From contig JASXTE010000002.1 in assembly GCA_030280995.1 (NCBI GenBank), forward strand, positions 10,988,683 through 11,052,682: a stretch of 64,000 bases of DNA. The letters run 5' to 3'. The stretch is from Hemileia vastatrix. Lineage: Eukaryota; Basidiomycota; Pucciniomycetes; Pucciniales; Zaghouaniaceae. Both the position numbers and the translations under genes were made by a program. Of the stretch, positions 23,660-34,119 are shown piece by piece (the first letter of the stretch is position 1; each line of letters opens with the position of its first letter). A model generated the notes under the pieces. It was not told where the DNA came from. It ran no database searches and worked only from the letters and a program-made list of their open reading frames with translations.

Positions 23660-24530
23660 TGAGGGCTGATCACCCAAGTGCTACAACCTCTCACCAAGAT
23701 GAGGAAATCCCAGGTTGTAGTAGGTCAGCACCCTTGAAGATAAACCAAGTGGATTTTCAACTTTCTCTTTTTAATTTTTCTCTTCTCTGCAAGTATTCTT
23801 CAAGTTTTTTATCAAGTATCTGTTCTCCCTAAAAATTTTCAATTATTTTTAATTCAAGTTCAAATAAGAAGATTTGTTATATATATTTATTAAAAGATAT
23901 GCAGAAAAGCTGTGGAGTGGTAAGATTGGGGTCTAAAAGTAACTCCTCCCAATTGTGCACTGCTAGGGTTTCTTCTACACCATTCAAAAACATTACCTTG
24001 GCCACATCTGTGAGAATTGGGGAAACCCCTGGTTATTTTTTAGGATAGAAGAAAAATCTAAAAAAGAATATAAATTTCAAGATAACTGAAGAAAATCAAG
24101 AAAAAAAATCTGAAGATAATCAAGAAAGAAGACAAGAATTATTTTTGTGAAGATCATCAAGATCAATTGTTGGGCCTCCAGCATGAGTTTAAACTGCATA
24201 TATTTTTGAAGAATGAAGATCATCAAGATCAATTTTGGGGCCTCCAAAATGAGGATAAAGTGAAAAATTTTAGAAGATGTGATTCAGAAGATGAATCAAG
24301 ATTTGAAGATTTAGAATATGGAAGTGAGGATGAAGATGTGGAATTGTGGAAAATTTTGGAGTGGTGATATTGGGGAATAAAATTAAGTCCTCCCAATTGT
24401 GCACCACTAGGGCTTCTTCTACACCTTTCAAAAACATTACCTTGGCCACGCATGTGAGGAATGAGGAGACCCTTGGTTTTTGTTCCAGGTCTGGTGGTGA
24501 AGATGTCCCTAAGATCCCTCAAGTTTAAGA
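23660..24530 (+). repeat. RetB1 spacer with two internal duplications
   Basis: A ~135-bp segment near 23910-24040 is repeated near 24352-24490 (shared TCCTCCCAATTGTGCAC, then TTCAAAAACATTACCTTGGC). A ~40-bp unit GAAGATCATCAAGATCAATT is repeated at about 24150 and 24208. Between them is an acidic coding stretch (CDSEDESRFEDLEYGSEDED). The middle (23700-23900) looks non-coding. RetB2 has matching sequence near 56580-56700 and then a large deletion. Confidence 0.6.
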
Positions 24531-26170
24531 TGTAGCTGCAAAGTATAAGAAGGTAGCACAGAAGATTAGGCCTGTTAATGAGCCTATGCATATAGGGTTT
24601 AATCCTCCTTTAAAGAGACCTTGTTTGTCAAGAGATCCATACTGAACTTCTTTGGTGAAGAATCCTCCTGATTTTGTGGAAACTGCTAGTGTGAAGGTGG
24701 AAAGGTTGAAAGTTGTTAATAATTTTTGTCCTGATGGGTGGTTGTCTGATGGGGAAAAGAAGTTGTTCTTGCACATTATTGTACTGAGGGAGAAAGCAGT
24801 GGTATTTGTTGAAGAGGAAAGGGGTGTTTTTAAGCACTCTTATGAAGAACCTTACTTGATTCCTGTGGTTTGTCATTAACCTTGGCAAATAAAACCTATT
24901 CCAATTCCACCTGCTATCAGGGATGATTTTGTAGAGCTTGTTAGGGAAAGAGTCAGGACTGGTTTATATGAAAAATCAAAATCTAGTTACTCAAGTCTGG
25001 TTTTCTGTGTAAAGAAGCAGAATGGGAATCTGAGAGTGGTGCATGATCTAGGAGCTTTGAATAGAGTCACTATCAAGGATTCTGGGATGCTGCCAAGTGC
25101 AGAGGACTTTGTGGAAGCTTTTGCTGGAAGGGTGTGTTGTGGTTTGGGTGATATTATGGGTGGTTATGATGAAAGGGAACTTCAGACAGATTCATGGCCA
25201 CTTACAGCTTTTGAGACTCCTTTGGGAAGATTCAGCTAACTAGGTTACTTCATGGAGCAAATAATTTAGTAGCAGTATATCAAGCACAAATGGCTTGGAT
25301 TTTAGAGGATGAGTTTCCTACTAATGCTGATATTTTTATTGATGATGGTGGAATCAAAGGACTACCCACTGATTATGGGAATGAGGTGCTGAAGAAGAAC
25401 CCAGGTATAAGGAGGTTTTTTTAGGAATATGCAATTACTCTAGTTTGAGTATTAGTTATGATTGAAGAGGCTGGTTTGACCACTTCTGGGTCAATTTTTT
25501 GTTGTTGTGTTCTTACTCTGGAAATTTTGTGACATGTGGTATGTAAAGAGGGAAGGATTATGGAAAGGAAAAAGGTTAATAAAATTCCATCATGGCCCAG
25601 GCCTAAAAATATTACTGAAGTGAGGGGATTTTTTGGGGTTTGTGTGTATGTCTGAATTTGTATTGAAGATTTTTCTTAGTTGGCTTCACCTTTAAGGAGG
25701 CTGACCAGGAAAGATACAGAGTGGGTATAGACTGAAGATTTTGAAGAGGCTTTTCAGAAGTTGAAGATGGTGGTGGGTGAAGATATTATTCTTCACAAGT
25801 TGGATTATGGTGTGGAAGCTGTAAAAATTTATCTGGCAGTGGACTCAAGTTATATTGCTTCTGGTGCTGTTTTGTCTCAGGAAGATAAAACTGAGAGGCT
25901 CAGGCCAGTAAGGTATGAGTTTGTGGTATCTAATTAGGTGAAATCTAGATGTTCTCAACCTAAGTTGGAATTTTGAGGTGTAGAAAAAATTTTGAAGAAG
26001 CTGAAAACTGTTTTGTGGAGGCAGAATTTTGAGCTGCAGGTGGATACAAAATCTCTGGTTCAAATGATCAATACACCTAGTCTTCAAAATGTTCCAATGA
26101 CAAGGTGGGTGGCATTTATTCAGAATTTTTTTTTTTGACCTGGTACAAAAACCTGGAAAACTTTTACAAT
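24530..26170 (+). pseudogene. RetB1 reverse transcriptase and RNase H
   Basis: Reads, with stops and shifts, from a Lys/Pro-rich lead-in (RPVNEPMHIGFNPPLKRPC) to RT at about 24890-25440: FCVKKQNGNLRVVHDLGALN, GDIMGGYDERELQTDS, and the catalytic FIDDGGIKG at 25335-25361 in place of YIDD. Connection and RNase H follow (ASPLRRLTRKDTEWV, YLAVDSSYIASGAVLSQED) with the DSS Asp kept, then a RWVAFIQNF/DGLSRRPP tail. The FIDDxGIKG form marks a gypsy lineage different from RetA and RetC. Several TAG/TGA codons make it inactive. Confidence 0.82.
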
Positions 26171-26175
26171 TCCTG

Positions 26176-27874
26176 ATGGATTATCAAGGAGACCACCCAC
26201 AAATGAAGATTTTGATTCTGAAGAGTTTGATGAAAATTTCCCAGTGGTTAGGGCCAGCACAAAGGGTACTGAAAATTTTTCTCTCCTCCCCCATGAGGCT
26301 AAACTGGAATATTGTTCTCTCCTCCCCCAAGAGGTTTAACTGGCTGGTTCTGATCTTGATTCTGATGATCAGGATGTTTTTGTTGATGAAAATGGGGATG
26401 TTGTTTGGGATGGCTCAAAATTTGAAAATGGTGTTTTTGTTAGTGAATTTGATTCTCTTAAGATTCAGTGGAAGAAAAAGGATGTACAAAAATTTAGGGA
26501 TTGGTGTCCTGGTTGGGCTGGTCAAGTGGCTCATGTGTACACTGGTGATTTTGATGACAGGGTCGTACCCTTGGATGTTGTTTTGTTGGATTTTGAAGAT
26601 GAGACCTGGGGTCAAACTGGGATTTATTTTACTATGGCTGAATATCTGTTAACCTTGGAGAGGCCAGATATTTGTGATGATGATACTTAGGTGTAAATTA
26701 AGAAGATGAGTCCTGGCTTCTATGTGTTAGGAAGGAGGTTGATGAGGAGGAGACATCAAAATCCTCAAGTAGTGGTGACTCAGAAAAAGGGTCAAGAGTT
26801 GGTTTTGAAGTCTTTTCATGAAGACCTTGGTCACAGAGGCTTCAGGGAGAGCTATAGAAGAGTAGCAGATAGATTTTGAGGTCCAGTTATGAAGTTGGCT
26901 GTTCAGGGTTGGGTTCAATCTTTTGAAGAATGTCAAAGAAGTCACTTGAAACCTAAAGAGGTTAGCCGTGCTACTGGAGAATCAACTGTGTTTGGAAGAG
27001 TCAGTAGGAAGATGTCCATATCAAAGAGAGAAGGTATAAATACTTAATTTCTTTCAGGGATAATTTTTCTGGTTGGGTTGAGGCAGTGCCTCTGGTTAAT
27101 TTGACTGCCAAAAATGTGGCTGAATTTTTGAAGAAGGAATAGGTGTTTAGATATGGGTTGATGAGGTTGGTGACTGTTGATGGTGGGCCAGTTTTTAGAG
27201 CTGAATTTAAAGAATCTGTGGCAAGTATTGTTTCTAAAGTTAGAGTGGCTACACCTTATTATCCTTAATCTGAAGGTATGGTTGAAAGAGGCCATCAAGT
27301 TATCAAGAATGGTTTGGTGAAGATGTGTGGAGATAGTGCTGAAAAGTGGAGCCATTATTCAACCTTGGTATTATTTGCTGATAGGGTCACTTTAAAAAGG
27401 ATAACTTGCTATTCCCCTTATGAATTAATGTTTGGGCATAAATCTTTTCTACCAATAGATTTGGAAGCTGTCTCTTATCCTGGAATTGATTGTAATGATG
27501 TTTTCTAAACAGAAGATTTGCTCTGTGCCAGGATGCAACAGTTGGTATTTAGAGAGGAATTTAAAGAGAAGGCATACTCTAGAATGATGAAGATAAGATG
27601 TCAATCAGTCAGAAACTGGGACATGAAGTTGGCTCAAAGACTCAGGAAACCCTTGAAACTTGGTTGTTTGGTTTTGGTGTATAATAGAAGTTTGGAGAGT
27701 CAATGGGGGAAAATGTTTTCTGACAGATGGAATGGACCTTATAGAGTCAGATCTCAGGTGTCTAGAGGTTCTTATGATTTGGAGTAGTTAGATGGTGAAG
27801 TCTTAAAGAAGAGAGTGGCTGCTGATAAGGTGAAGAGATTTTACCCAAGAGGCACTAGAAGTGAAGAAGATTGA
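26176..27874 (+). pseudogene. RetB1 integrase
   Basis: An acidic linker with a repeated SLLPHEAKLEY/SLLPQEVKL unit is followed by an integrase zinc region (SFHEDLGHRGFRESYRRVAD, then QSFEECQRS) in which the first zinc Cys is Phe; RetB2 keeps CQKC. The core has VTVDGGPVFRAEF (second Asp) and MVERGHQVIKNGLVKMC (Glu); the first catalytic block near 27030 is scrambled. The C-terminal RWNGPYRVRSQVSRGSYDLE is a GPY/F-type segment. There is no chromodomain. The last codons are RGTRSEED, stop near 27874. Confidence 0.8.
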
Positions 27875-27958
27875 CTCTGAAATGAGGAAAAACTTCAGAC
27901 CATTCTTTAATTTTGGATTTTGGTGATGCTGTGCATCTGTTTTGTTGGAAACTTTTTT

Positions 27959-28402
27959 TTAGAAGGTACCCTTGAGTGGGGCTTCTAGATTTGATCTTGG
28001 AAAGTGTTGGAGTAACTGATGGGATGGCTACTCTATCAACAGTTACCCCAGATTGTCTGTTTCCAGCCTCTTCTCTAAATTTGGTTGAACCCTAGTATTG
28101 GTTTCACTTCACAATTTTTAGTCCTCTATGACTTTAAACTGGAAACTCTTTTGGTGTTAAGTGCTGGACTCTTCATACTTATTGGTATTGGTTTATTGTG
28201 TTGAATGTTGTGTTTTCGTTAGAAGGTACCCAGGGGGGGCTTCAAGATTTTATTTTGTCTAGTGTGGGGGTAACTTATGAGATGGATTCTCTGTAGAACA
28301 GTTACACCATAATGTCTGTTTCAAGTATGTTGTTTTTCCTAGTTGAATCATAGTTCTGGTTTTTGTTATTAAGGTTTCAAGTCCACTATGGCTTTAAACT
28401 GG
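27959..28402 (+). repeat. Two copies of a ~185-bp unit (RetB 3' region)
   Basis: Copies 27959-28142 and 28219-28402 share TTAGAAGGTACCC, a G-rich stretch, GTGTGGGGGTAACT...ACAGTTACCCCA (an inverted pair able to form a hairpin), GTCTGTTTC and an end motif AGTCC..CTATGACTTTAAACTGG. A third copy lies at 31733-31919, and RetB2 has two at 53611-54050 in reverse. No coding frame is shared. Confidence 0.7.
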
Positions 28403-29017
28403 CTTGGAACTGGATTCTTTATCTTTGGTATATTTTGATCAGTAGTGAAGTACTGTCTCATTTTTACATATTAGAAGGAGCCCATCCATTGATCATTACC
28501 TTGGACTGAGCTTTCTATGAAGTTGGAATTTTTCTTTTTCTTTCTTTGATTTTTGTGTCTATGTTTGTGTTAGATAGAAGTTTTAGATTATTTTCTTTTT
28601 TCTATTTTTTTCTTTTAATTATTTTATGGGGCTTATTAGGATATGAAGAAGGAGAAAAATCACAAAATTATATTTTATGGTGTCACCACATCAGGGTCAC
28701 CTGGATGTGGGTAAGCATTAGTGGGTAAAGGCTAATCAATTGGCTGGGAAATTCTATTTTCTTTTCTTTATCCTAATCTCATTTTTTTATTATTTACTTT
28801 AATTTCTATTCCTTTCATCTTATCTTTATTGATATCATTTTTCTTGATTTATTTTTATCTCAATTCATTTAAAAATTATTTAATGGTGTATCCACATCAA
28901 GTTGGACTTGGATGTGGGTAAGGTATCAGGGGGTCAGCTCATCAATTGGCTGGGGGAAACCATTTGTAATTATTATTTATCTCATCTTATTATTATTCAT
29001 TTCATTTTAATTTCTCA
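28403..29017. other. RetB1 non-coding spacer before MITE E2
   Basis: T-rich, no gene. Two copies of a phrase like CACATCARGKTSRMCTKGGATGTGGGTAAG (near 28686 and 28890) are also present in RetB2 (53085-53120, 53300-53330), so it is element sequence and not host. Confidence 0.5.
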
Positions 29018-29289
29018 CACCACACAATATGGGGGGTGGACTTGCTAGCAAGTCTGCAACCTTGGACCCAAACTCACCACAGATTGAATACACATTGAGC
29101 TATTGATAAAGGAGCCATACAATCAGGGATGAACACCACTCATCAGAACAGTTTTAGGTGGGTGTTCAATTAGAGTTCAGTATGGGTTCAGTATGAGTTC
29201 AGTCTGAGTTCCATCTGAGTTCCATCTGAGTTCCATCTGAGTTCAGTTTGAGGACTTGCTAGCAATTCCACCCCCTATATTGCGTAGTG
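29018..29289. mobile_element. E2: CACTA-like MITE, 272 bp
   Basis: Left end CACCACACAATATGGGGGG, right end read inward CACTACGCAATATAGGGGG, both followed by the 16-bp palindrome GACTTGCTAGCAAGTC or a one-base variant. Perfect TCA duplication at 29015-29017 and 29290-29292. RetB2 has the uninterrupted site with a single TCA (reverse strand, 52996-52998). Subterminal repeats GAGTTCCATCT occur several times at 29168-29251. About 90% similar to E3. Confidence 0.92.
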
Positions 29290-29378
29290 TCAGCTCTCAT
29301 ATTTTTTTTGACAATTTTGTTTAATTATTTTTAAGTTTTTTTTAGTATGTAAGTAGTTTAAGTAATAATCAGTAGATT

Positions 29379-29757
29379 AAAAATAAAAATAAAAATAAAA
29401 ATAAAAATAAAAATAAAAATAAAAATAAAAATAAAAATAAAAATAAAAATAAAAATAAAAATAAAAATAAAAATAAAAATAAAAATAAAAATAAAAATAA
29501 AAATAAAAATAAAAATAAAAATAAAAATAAAAATAAAAATAAAAATAAAAATAAAAATAAAAATAAAAATAAAAATAAAAATAAAAATAAAAATAAAAAT
29601 AAAAATAAAAATAAAAATAAAAATAAAAATAAAAATAAAAATAAAAATAAAAATAAAAATAAAAATAAAAATAAAAATAAAAATAAAAATAAAAATAAAA
29701 ATAAAAATAAAAATAAAAATAAAAATAAAAATAAAAATAAAAATAAAATAAAATAAA
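29379..29757 (+). repeat. (AAAAT)n array in RetB1
   Basis: About 75 near-perfect AAAAT units on the pol-sense strand, decaying to AAAATAAAATTAA at the right edge. It lies between the end of pol and the antisense gene. RetB2 and RetC have arrays at the equivalent position. Confidence 0.95.
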
Positions 29758-30092
29758 ATTAAAAATAAATAAAATTAATAAAAAAAATCAAAATAAAATA
29801 AAAAAAATAATTTTTTTTATAATTTCTAATTATTATTTTTTTCTCCATTTAGTAATTTATTAATTTCTTTTTGTTTCTATAATTAATTTCAGGAGAAGAA
29901 GTCTCCAGCGGTTGGTCCAGATTATGTTTGTGTTTTTGTTTTTTGTTGAGATTAGAAGAAGAACTGTGTTCCTTGTGGTTTAGCGAGCTGGAAAGAGTGT
30001 ATGAATTGTAATGGTCAGGAATTGACTGGAAGGTAATTTTTGGGTAGAAGTAGAAGAGGCTGGGATGGAGTGTTAGAAGGTGTGCTTAATTA

Positions 30093-31447
30093 TTCAACAC
30101 ATCTTTGAGTGGTCATCAAGAAGTTGTTTACTCAGGTTCTTCTCCAATTCATTCAATGGACCATGAAGAACAAAGGCCTTTAGCATGTTTGAACACATCA
30201 TACTTAGGTGTTGCTTCATATCAGCATAATCCACGGTCAATGTAGTTTCTAGAGGTTCAAAAATCCCAATAGCAGCTTCAGGAGGTGGGGTTCCAGCTAA
30301 ACAGAAGAATTGGATCAGTAATTTTTTTTCTGTTGAAGAAATTGAATTTATTAATATGGTACTTGCAGATTGGAAGCTCATCAAATTTTTAAGCTCCCAG
30401 AATCTGGACTGTTCAAGGATTTAAAATGGATGTAGTAGGAGGATCAACCAGTTGGAGGTATGGATTCTCATAGTCATCCTCTAAATGGTGCTGAGAATAT
30501 GAACTAGAATGAGGATGTTCCTGGAACCTAGTTGGAGTAGCAGGGCTGTTGTTGTTGTTGATATTGTTTCTTGGCTCAGTTTGGTTGGATATTGGGGTTG
30601 GAGTATCAGGTTGATTGTAGGATGGACCAGGAGAAGGTGACCTGGAAGATGATTGGGATCTTCTGGATGAAGATCTGGAAGAAGTTGAACTGTCAGATGA
30701 GTAGGTGGCTGGCAGAGGAGAGATGTAGTTAATTTTTCTTGTTTGAGAGGGAGATTTTAGTCTGGGAGAAGTTTTTGGTGCTCTGGTGTCTTCTTGAGGT
30801 CCTCTGGAAGATCTTCTAGAAGTTTTGGAGTTTTTGGCATTTTTGGATGAAAAAATTGTTTAACGCATTGCTCTGGGAGCACTAGGAGGTTGTTTCCTGG
30901 AGTTGTTGGTGTTTAATTGTGGAATGTGGCTGTTTTTAGGCTGAATTTGGAGGTTTTGAGCCTGATTTTTGCTTCCTAGCAAGGCTGGCGGGCTGCCTGA
31001 ATGCGGTCTAGCAGCCTGGAAGCTGATCTTGAAGCTTTTTTAGCTGAATTTTCTGAGACAAAAGCTGTTTCTTGAGATAATAAAGCAGGTCTTTTGGATA
31101 GTGTTCTGGGGATGGAGCTGCATGATATTCTGGATTGAGCTGAAGAAAATGAAGAGAAAGCAGGATCAAGTTCTGTGGATCTGGTAGGAGATCTAGAGAT
31201 GTATTTGTGCAAAGGTGAAGGTGGTGGTATAAGATAATTAGGGTCTCTGTCACATTTTTTCTTTTTGGAGTTGCAAGAATCACAGGCCCTGTTGTAAAGT
31301 TTGGCCTCAGGAGTTGGAAGAGTGAAAGTGCAAGGTCTGCAAATGTGTATACAATTTTTTGAAGCATATTCATAGGGAGCAGTGAAACAAGGAAAGTCTG
31401 ATGGGTCAAAATCTGCGGATCCGGCTATGATCTGTGATGGGAAAACA
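30093..31447 (-). pseudogene. RetB1 antisense gene 1: Cys-rich zinc-cluster-like protein
   Basis: Runs against gag-pol. The first frame (31447 to TAG at 30976) gives CIHICRPCTF, RACDSCNSKKKKCDRD and Ser/Arg-rich sequence; the C-x2-C-x6-C then D/R pattern and basic run resemble the first half of a fungal Zn2Cys6 DNA-binding cluster. A one-base shift near 30977 continues as NLQIQPKNSHIPQLNTNNSR, then SSDSSTSSRSSSRRSQSSS and DDYENPYLQLVDPP, with one TAA. Another shift near 30415 leads to a C-terminal domain (SRFWELKNLMSFQSAST, TPPPEAAIGIFEPLE, NELEKNLSKQLL), stop at 30093. An acceptor-like TTTTCTCTTCAG sits at 31448-31460, so an upstream exon may exist; I could not find its donor or an ATG. Function is not known. 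Confidence 0.6.
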
Positions 31448-31580
31448 CTGAAGAGAAAAGAGATAAAAGAAAATTCTTATCAGTGATGGGTAGATGTTGA
31501 AGAGAAAGTGGAAGTTCAGTAGGGTGGTTGCAGAGTATTGTGCATGGAATTGGCTCTGTCTTTTTATGCAAAGTGTGGAA

Positions 31581-32009
31581 AGTCCGTCAAGACTTTAAAC
31601 TGAACACTGTGATCAGTCCATTAAGACTTTAAACTGAAAAATGGTATAGTCCCCAAAGACTATAAACTCAGGATGGTTTGATGGTTAAGTCCTTCAGGAC
31701 TATAAACTGATAATGTGATGTTGGTGTGATTCTGGAAGAGGGAATCCAAAGGGGGAGTCTCTGAATTTATTTAAGGCAAGTGTGGGGGTAACTAATGAGC
31801 TAGAAGCTCTGTAGAACAGTTACCCCAGAATTTAGTTTATTTTCTTTGGTCTTAAATGGTTTGATCTCTGGTTCTGTCTTTATTTTTTAGGTTTTGAGTC
31901 CCCCAAGATTATAAACTGATGTTTTTGAGTCCCCCTAGACTATAAAATGAGGGCTGTTAGTCTCCCATGACTTTAAACTGAGGATAACTCCCCCAAGACT
32001 GTAAACTGA
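31581..32009 (+). repeat. Cluster of a 23-bp hairpin-like motif
   Basis: Consensus AGTCC(n4-5)AGACTATAAACTG, with AGTCC and GGACT able to pair. Copies at 31581, 31615, 31648, 31688, 31897, 31928, 31959 and 31986; two more at 28120 and 28380, and two in RetB2 (53611-53633, 53869-53891). The third 185-bp unit (31733-31919) is part of this cluster. It lies between antisense genes 1 and 2. Confidence 0.7.
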
Positions 32010-32087
32010 GGAATTTCTTATGATTGGCTATATTCAGGAAGTCTGAAGAGTGGTCAAGATTTTTCCTTTCTAAGTCAAAAAGTTCAA

Positions 32088-32993
32088 TCAAGAGTCAAGT
32101 GACAGAAGAGAATAACGAGATGAAACAAGGTCACCACACAATATTGGGGGGGGGACTTGCTAGCAAGTCTAAAACCTTGGACCCAAACTCACCATAGATT
32201 GAACACACATTGAGCTATTGATAAAGGAACCATACAATAAGGGATGAAAACCACTCAGCAGAACAGTTCTAGGTGGGTGCTCAAGTATAGTTAAGTATGG
32301 GTTCAGTATGAGTTCAGTCTGAGTTCCATCTGAGTTCCATCTAAGTTCAGGTTGAGGACTTGCTAGCAAGTCCACCCCCTATATTGCATAGTGGGTGTTC
32401 AGCATTAGCTTTGAACTGGTGGATGAGGTCTTTCCTTTTCTCAAGGTCCTGTGAATTTCTAGAAGGAGTGGATTGGAATCAGTTTAGTAGAAGGTGTTTT
32501 TGTTCAGAGGAGTGTTTTTAGAACTTAGACTTAATGTTGGGCAAGTGGTTAGGTGTTGGTTGTTCAATGGATCCTACATTGTCATCATCACTTTCAGAAA
32601 ATGAAGGAACTGAGAAGTCATCAGTTTTAAAAGTAGAAGGAAGGAATATAAGTTTTTTTTTACCATCCTATGGACCAAGCATGGTGGAAGTGGTTGCTGT
32701 AGTGGTGTTGGCACTCTTCTTTGAAGGGTGTATTCTGTTGACTGATCTGGGTATCAGGATTGATGGCCTGGACTTTTGGTTCTGGTAGAAGATGGACCAG
32801 GTTGAGGAGGAGGTGAAGCTGTTGAAGATGATAATGTACCAGGTCTGACGCAAGTCTTCTTTCCGGATTGGAAGATATCACAGGAGGTTCTGTATGGATG
32901 AACTGGTGGTGTGATGGTGCAGATTAGATTGTTGTCACTGCAGTATTGGAAAGGGCCCATGTCAGAGGCAGATTTTGAAAGAAAGCTGAACAT
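32088..32993 (-). pseudogene. RetB1 antisense gene 2, beside the 3' LTR, split by MITE E3
   Basis: ATG at 32993 (MFSFLSKSASDMGPFQYC), 49 bp from the 3' LTR. It reads ICTITPPVHPYRTSCDIF then QSGKKTC, which becomes C-x2-C-x6-C if the Phe (TTC) was Cys (TGC), and then a Ser/Thr/Pro-rich part. After frameshifts it reads an acidic SVPSFSESDDDNVGS and DLEKRKDLIHQFKANAEH, where E3 (32132-32393) interrupts. Without E3 and one TSD the frame continues LVSSRYSLLSLDS to TGA at 32088. Its resemblance to antisense gene 1 is in layout and Cys pattern only; it may be a diverged duplicate. This is a weaker call than gene 1. Confidence 0.42.
32132..32393. mobile_element. E3: CACTA-like MITE, 262 bp
   Basis: Left end CACCACACAATATTGGGGG, right end read inward CACTATGCAATATAGGGGG, both followed by GACTTGCTAGCAAGTC. 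Perfect GGT duplication (32129-32131, 32394-32396). Closely related to E2 over its whole length, including subterminal GAGTTCCATCT repeats. Inserted in the 3' part of antisense gene 2. Confidence 0.92.
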
Positions 32994-33030
32994 GGTGGAT
33001 CTGATGAAGGGGAATGTGGAAGTTCTCAAT

Positions 33031-33041
33031 TGGAGGGAGGA
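33031..33041 (+). promoter_or_regulatory. RetB1 polypurine tract
   Basis: TGGAGGGAGGA directly abuts the 3' LTR start TGTTGTCTT, as expected for plus-strand priming. Confidence 0.65.
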
Positions 33042-34119
33042 TGTTGTCTTACAACATTGGCAGAGGCCTTTGTTGGTCTGTTTGGTGCTCTATGTGTAAT
33101 TCTTAATTGACATTGGTTGAAGAATCAGGTGTATTTTGGTTTTTATTCAGTGAATATTGGGACTATGGGTATGTGGGTACTACTTTTGGATAGCCCTAGC
33201 TTTTCTCTATATTTTATGTCTTGTAGATATTTTTCATATTCCAAGTTCTAAGGGGTAATTTACTCACTTTTTGTTTCTAAAAGATAGCTTTTAATTTTTT
33301 TTTGTGTTTTACAGGCTAACCTTAAGTCTTAGGGTCAAGTGCTTAGTACCATTAAGTAGAGCTAATTTGGATCTATATTTTATGTCTCAATATTTTCATA
33401 GCTTAATTTTGTGTTTTAAGGGTTTTAGTAGTTGTGGTGGATTTTTCTAAGTATTTTGGGCTTTATTGGAGGTTTTTAGTGGTTTTTTGGCTTTATGGAG
33501 GTCTGGCTGCCTCTAGGCGGGCCGCCTGCATTGGTTATAGAAGGCTGGGGACTGTTTCTAAAGGGTTTTTACTCAATTTGGCTGTCAAAAGCGCCAAATT
33601 TGTTGCTGTGCATGGATTTTTTATGTGGTGGTCTGTGTGTACATACTGAATAAGACAGTTTGGGGCAACCTTAATTATCACACAACCATCTGGTAATTAT
33701 ATCATTGTTTCTCACTCAGTTTTCACTGTTTATTGGCCACAAGTGGCTGTTTTTGTTGCAAGTTTAGTTCTTAATTTAACTAAACTTTGGCAACTGGTTT
33801 CTCTGGTGTAGCTTTGCAACCTGCATCAAGTATTATTGCTGTTTTCTGTGCAACAAGTGCAGAGTGTTTTGGTTTTCTGGTTTGGATCATTCTGCATTTC
33901 AGGTTTCTGGTTCTTTGATTCTCAGTGGTCTGCTATTGGCTCCTTTCTTGACTTGTTAAGAAGTCAAGGAGTGTGTTGGAAGGGGTATTGCAAAAGTCTC
34001 TAATTTGCTGTAGCAAATAAATCTCACCTGGTATTTCTCAAAGGGACAGGGGTTTTCTCTCCAGTTTTACTCTAACTCCCTTGGTCAAGGCCATAGCTAG
34101 TACTATAGGATTGTCTACA
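33042..34119 (+). repeat. RetB1 3' LTR
   Basis: 1078 bp, direct repeat of 20087-21166, ends GTCTACA. The following GTGT (34120-34123) is the target duplication and resumes RetA2 sequence. Confidence 0.9.

Larger units (their letters stand above)
20087..34119 (+). mobile_element. RetB1: 14-kb Ty3/gypsy retrotransposon
   Basis: LTRs at 20087-21166 and 33042-34119 start TGTGGTCTTCC or TGTTGTCTTAC and end GTCTACA. The duplicated GTGT flanks it (20083-20086, 34120-34123), and the two flanks join into continuous RetA2 sequence. Inside are a primer site, gag with zinc knuckle, DSG protease, RT with FIDD, RNase H and integrase with a GPY/F-type end. A further ~5 kb holds 185-bp repeats, a CACTA MITE, an (AAAAT)n array, antisense genes and a second MITE. 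All sense frames carry stops and shifts. The 3' region is far longer than in a usual gypsy element. Confidence 0.9.

Noticed and set aside
23414..23697. Cys-rich plus-strand frame (CQCMDCC) after RetB1 protease
   Set aside because: Short, frame-shifted relative to protease and not followed in RetB2; could not be separated from chance.
29036..29056. GACTTGCTAGCAAGTC palindrome as a terminator or restriction relic
   Set aside because: It sits at a fixed distance inside all the CACTA-like TIRs, so it is part of the transposon end.
31448..31545. First exon of antisense gene 1 from an ATG at 31545
   Set aside because: No GT donor exists between that ATG and the acceptor-like site, and the direct frame has stops, so the 5' end was left open.
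31581..32009. Regularly repeated 23-bp motif as a CRISPR array
   Set aside because: Spacing is irregular, the context is a eukaryotic retrotransposon, and there are no cas genes.
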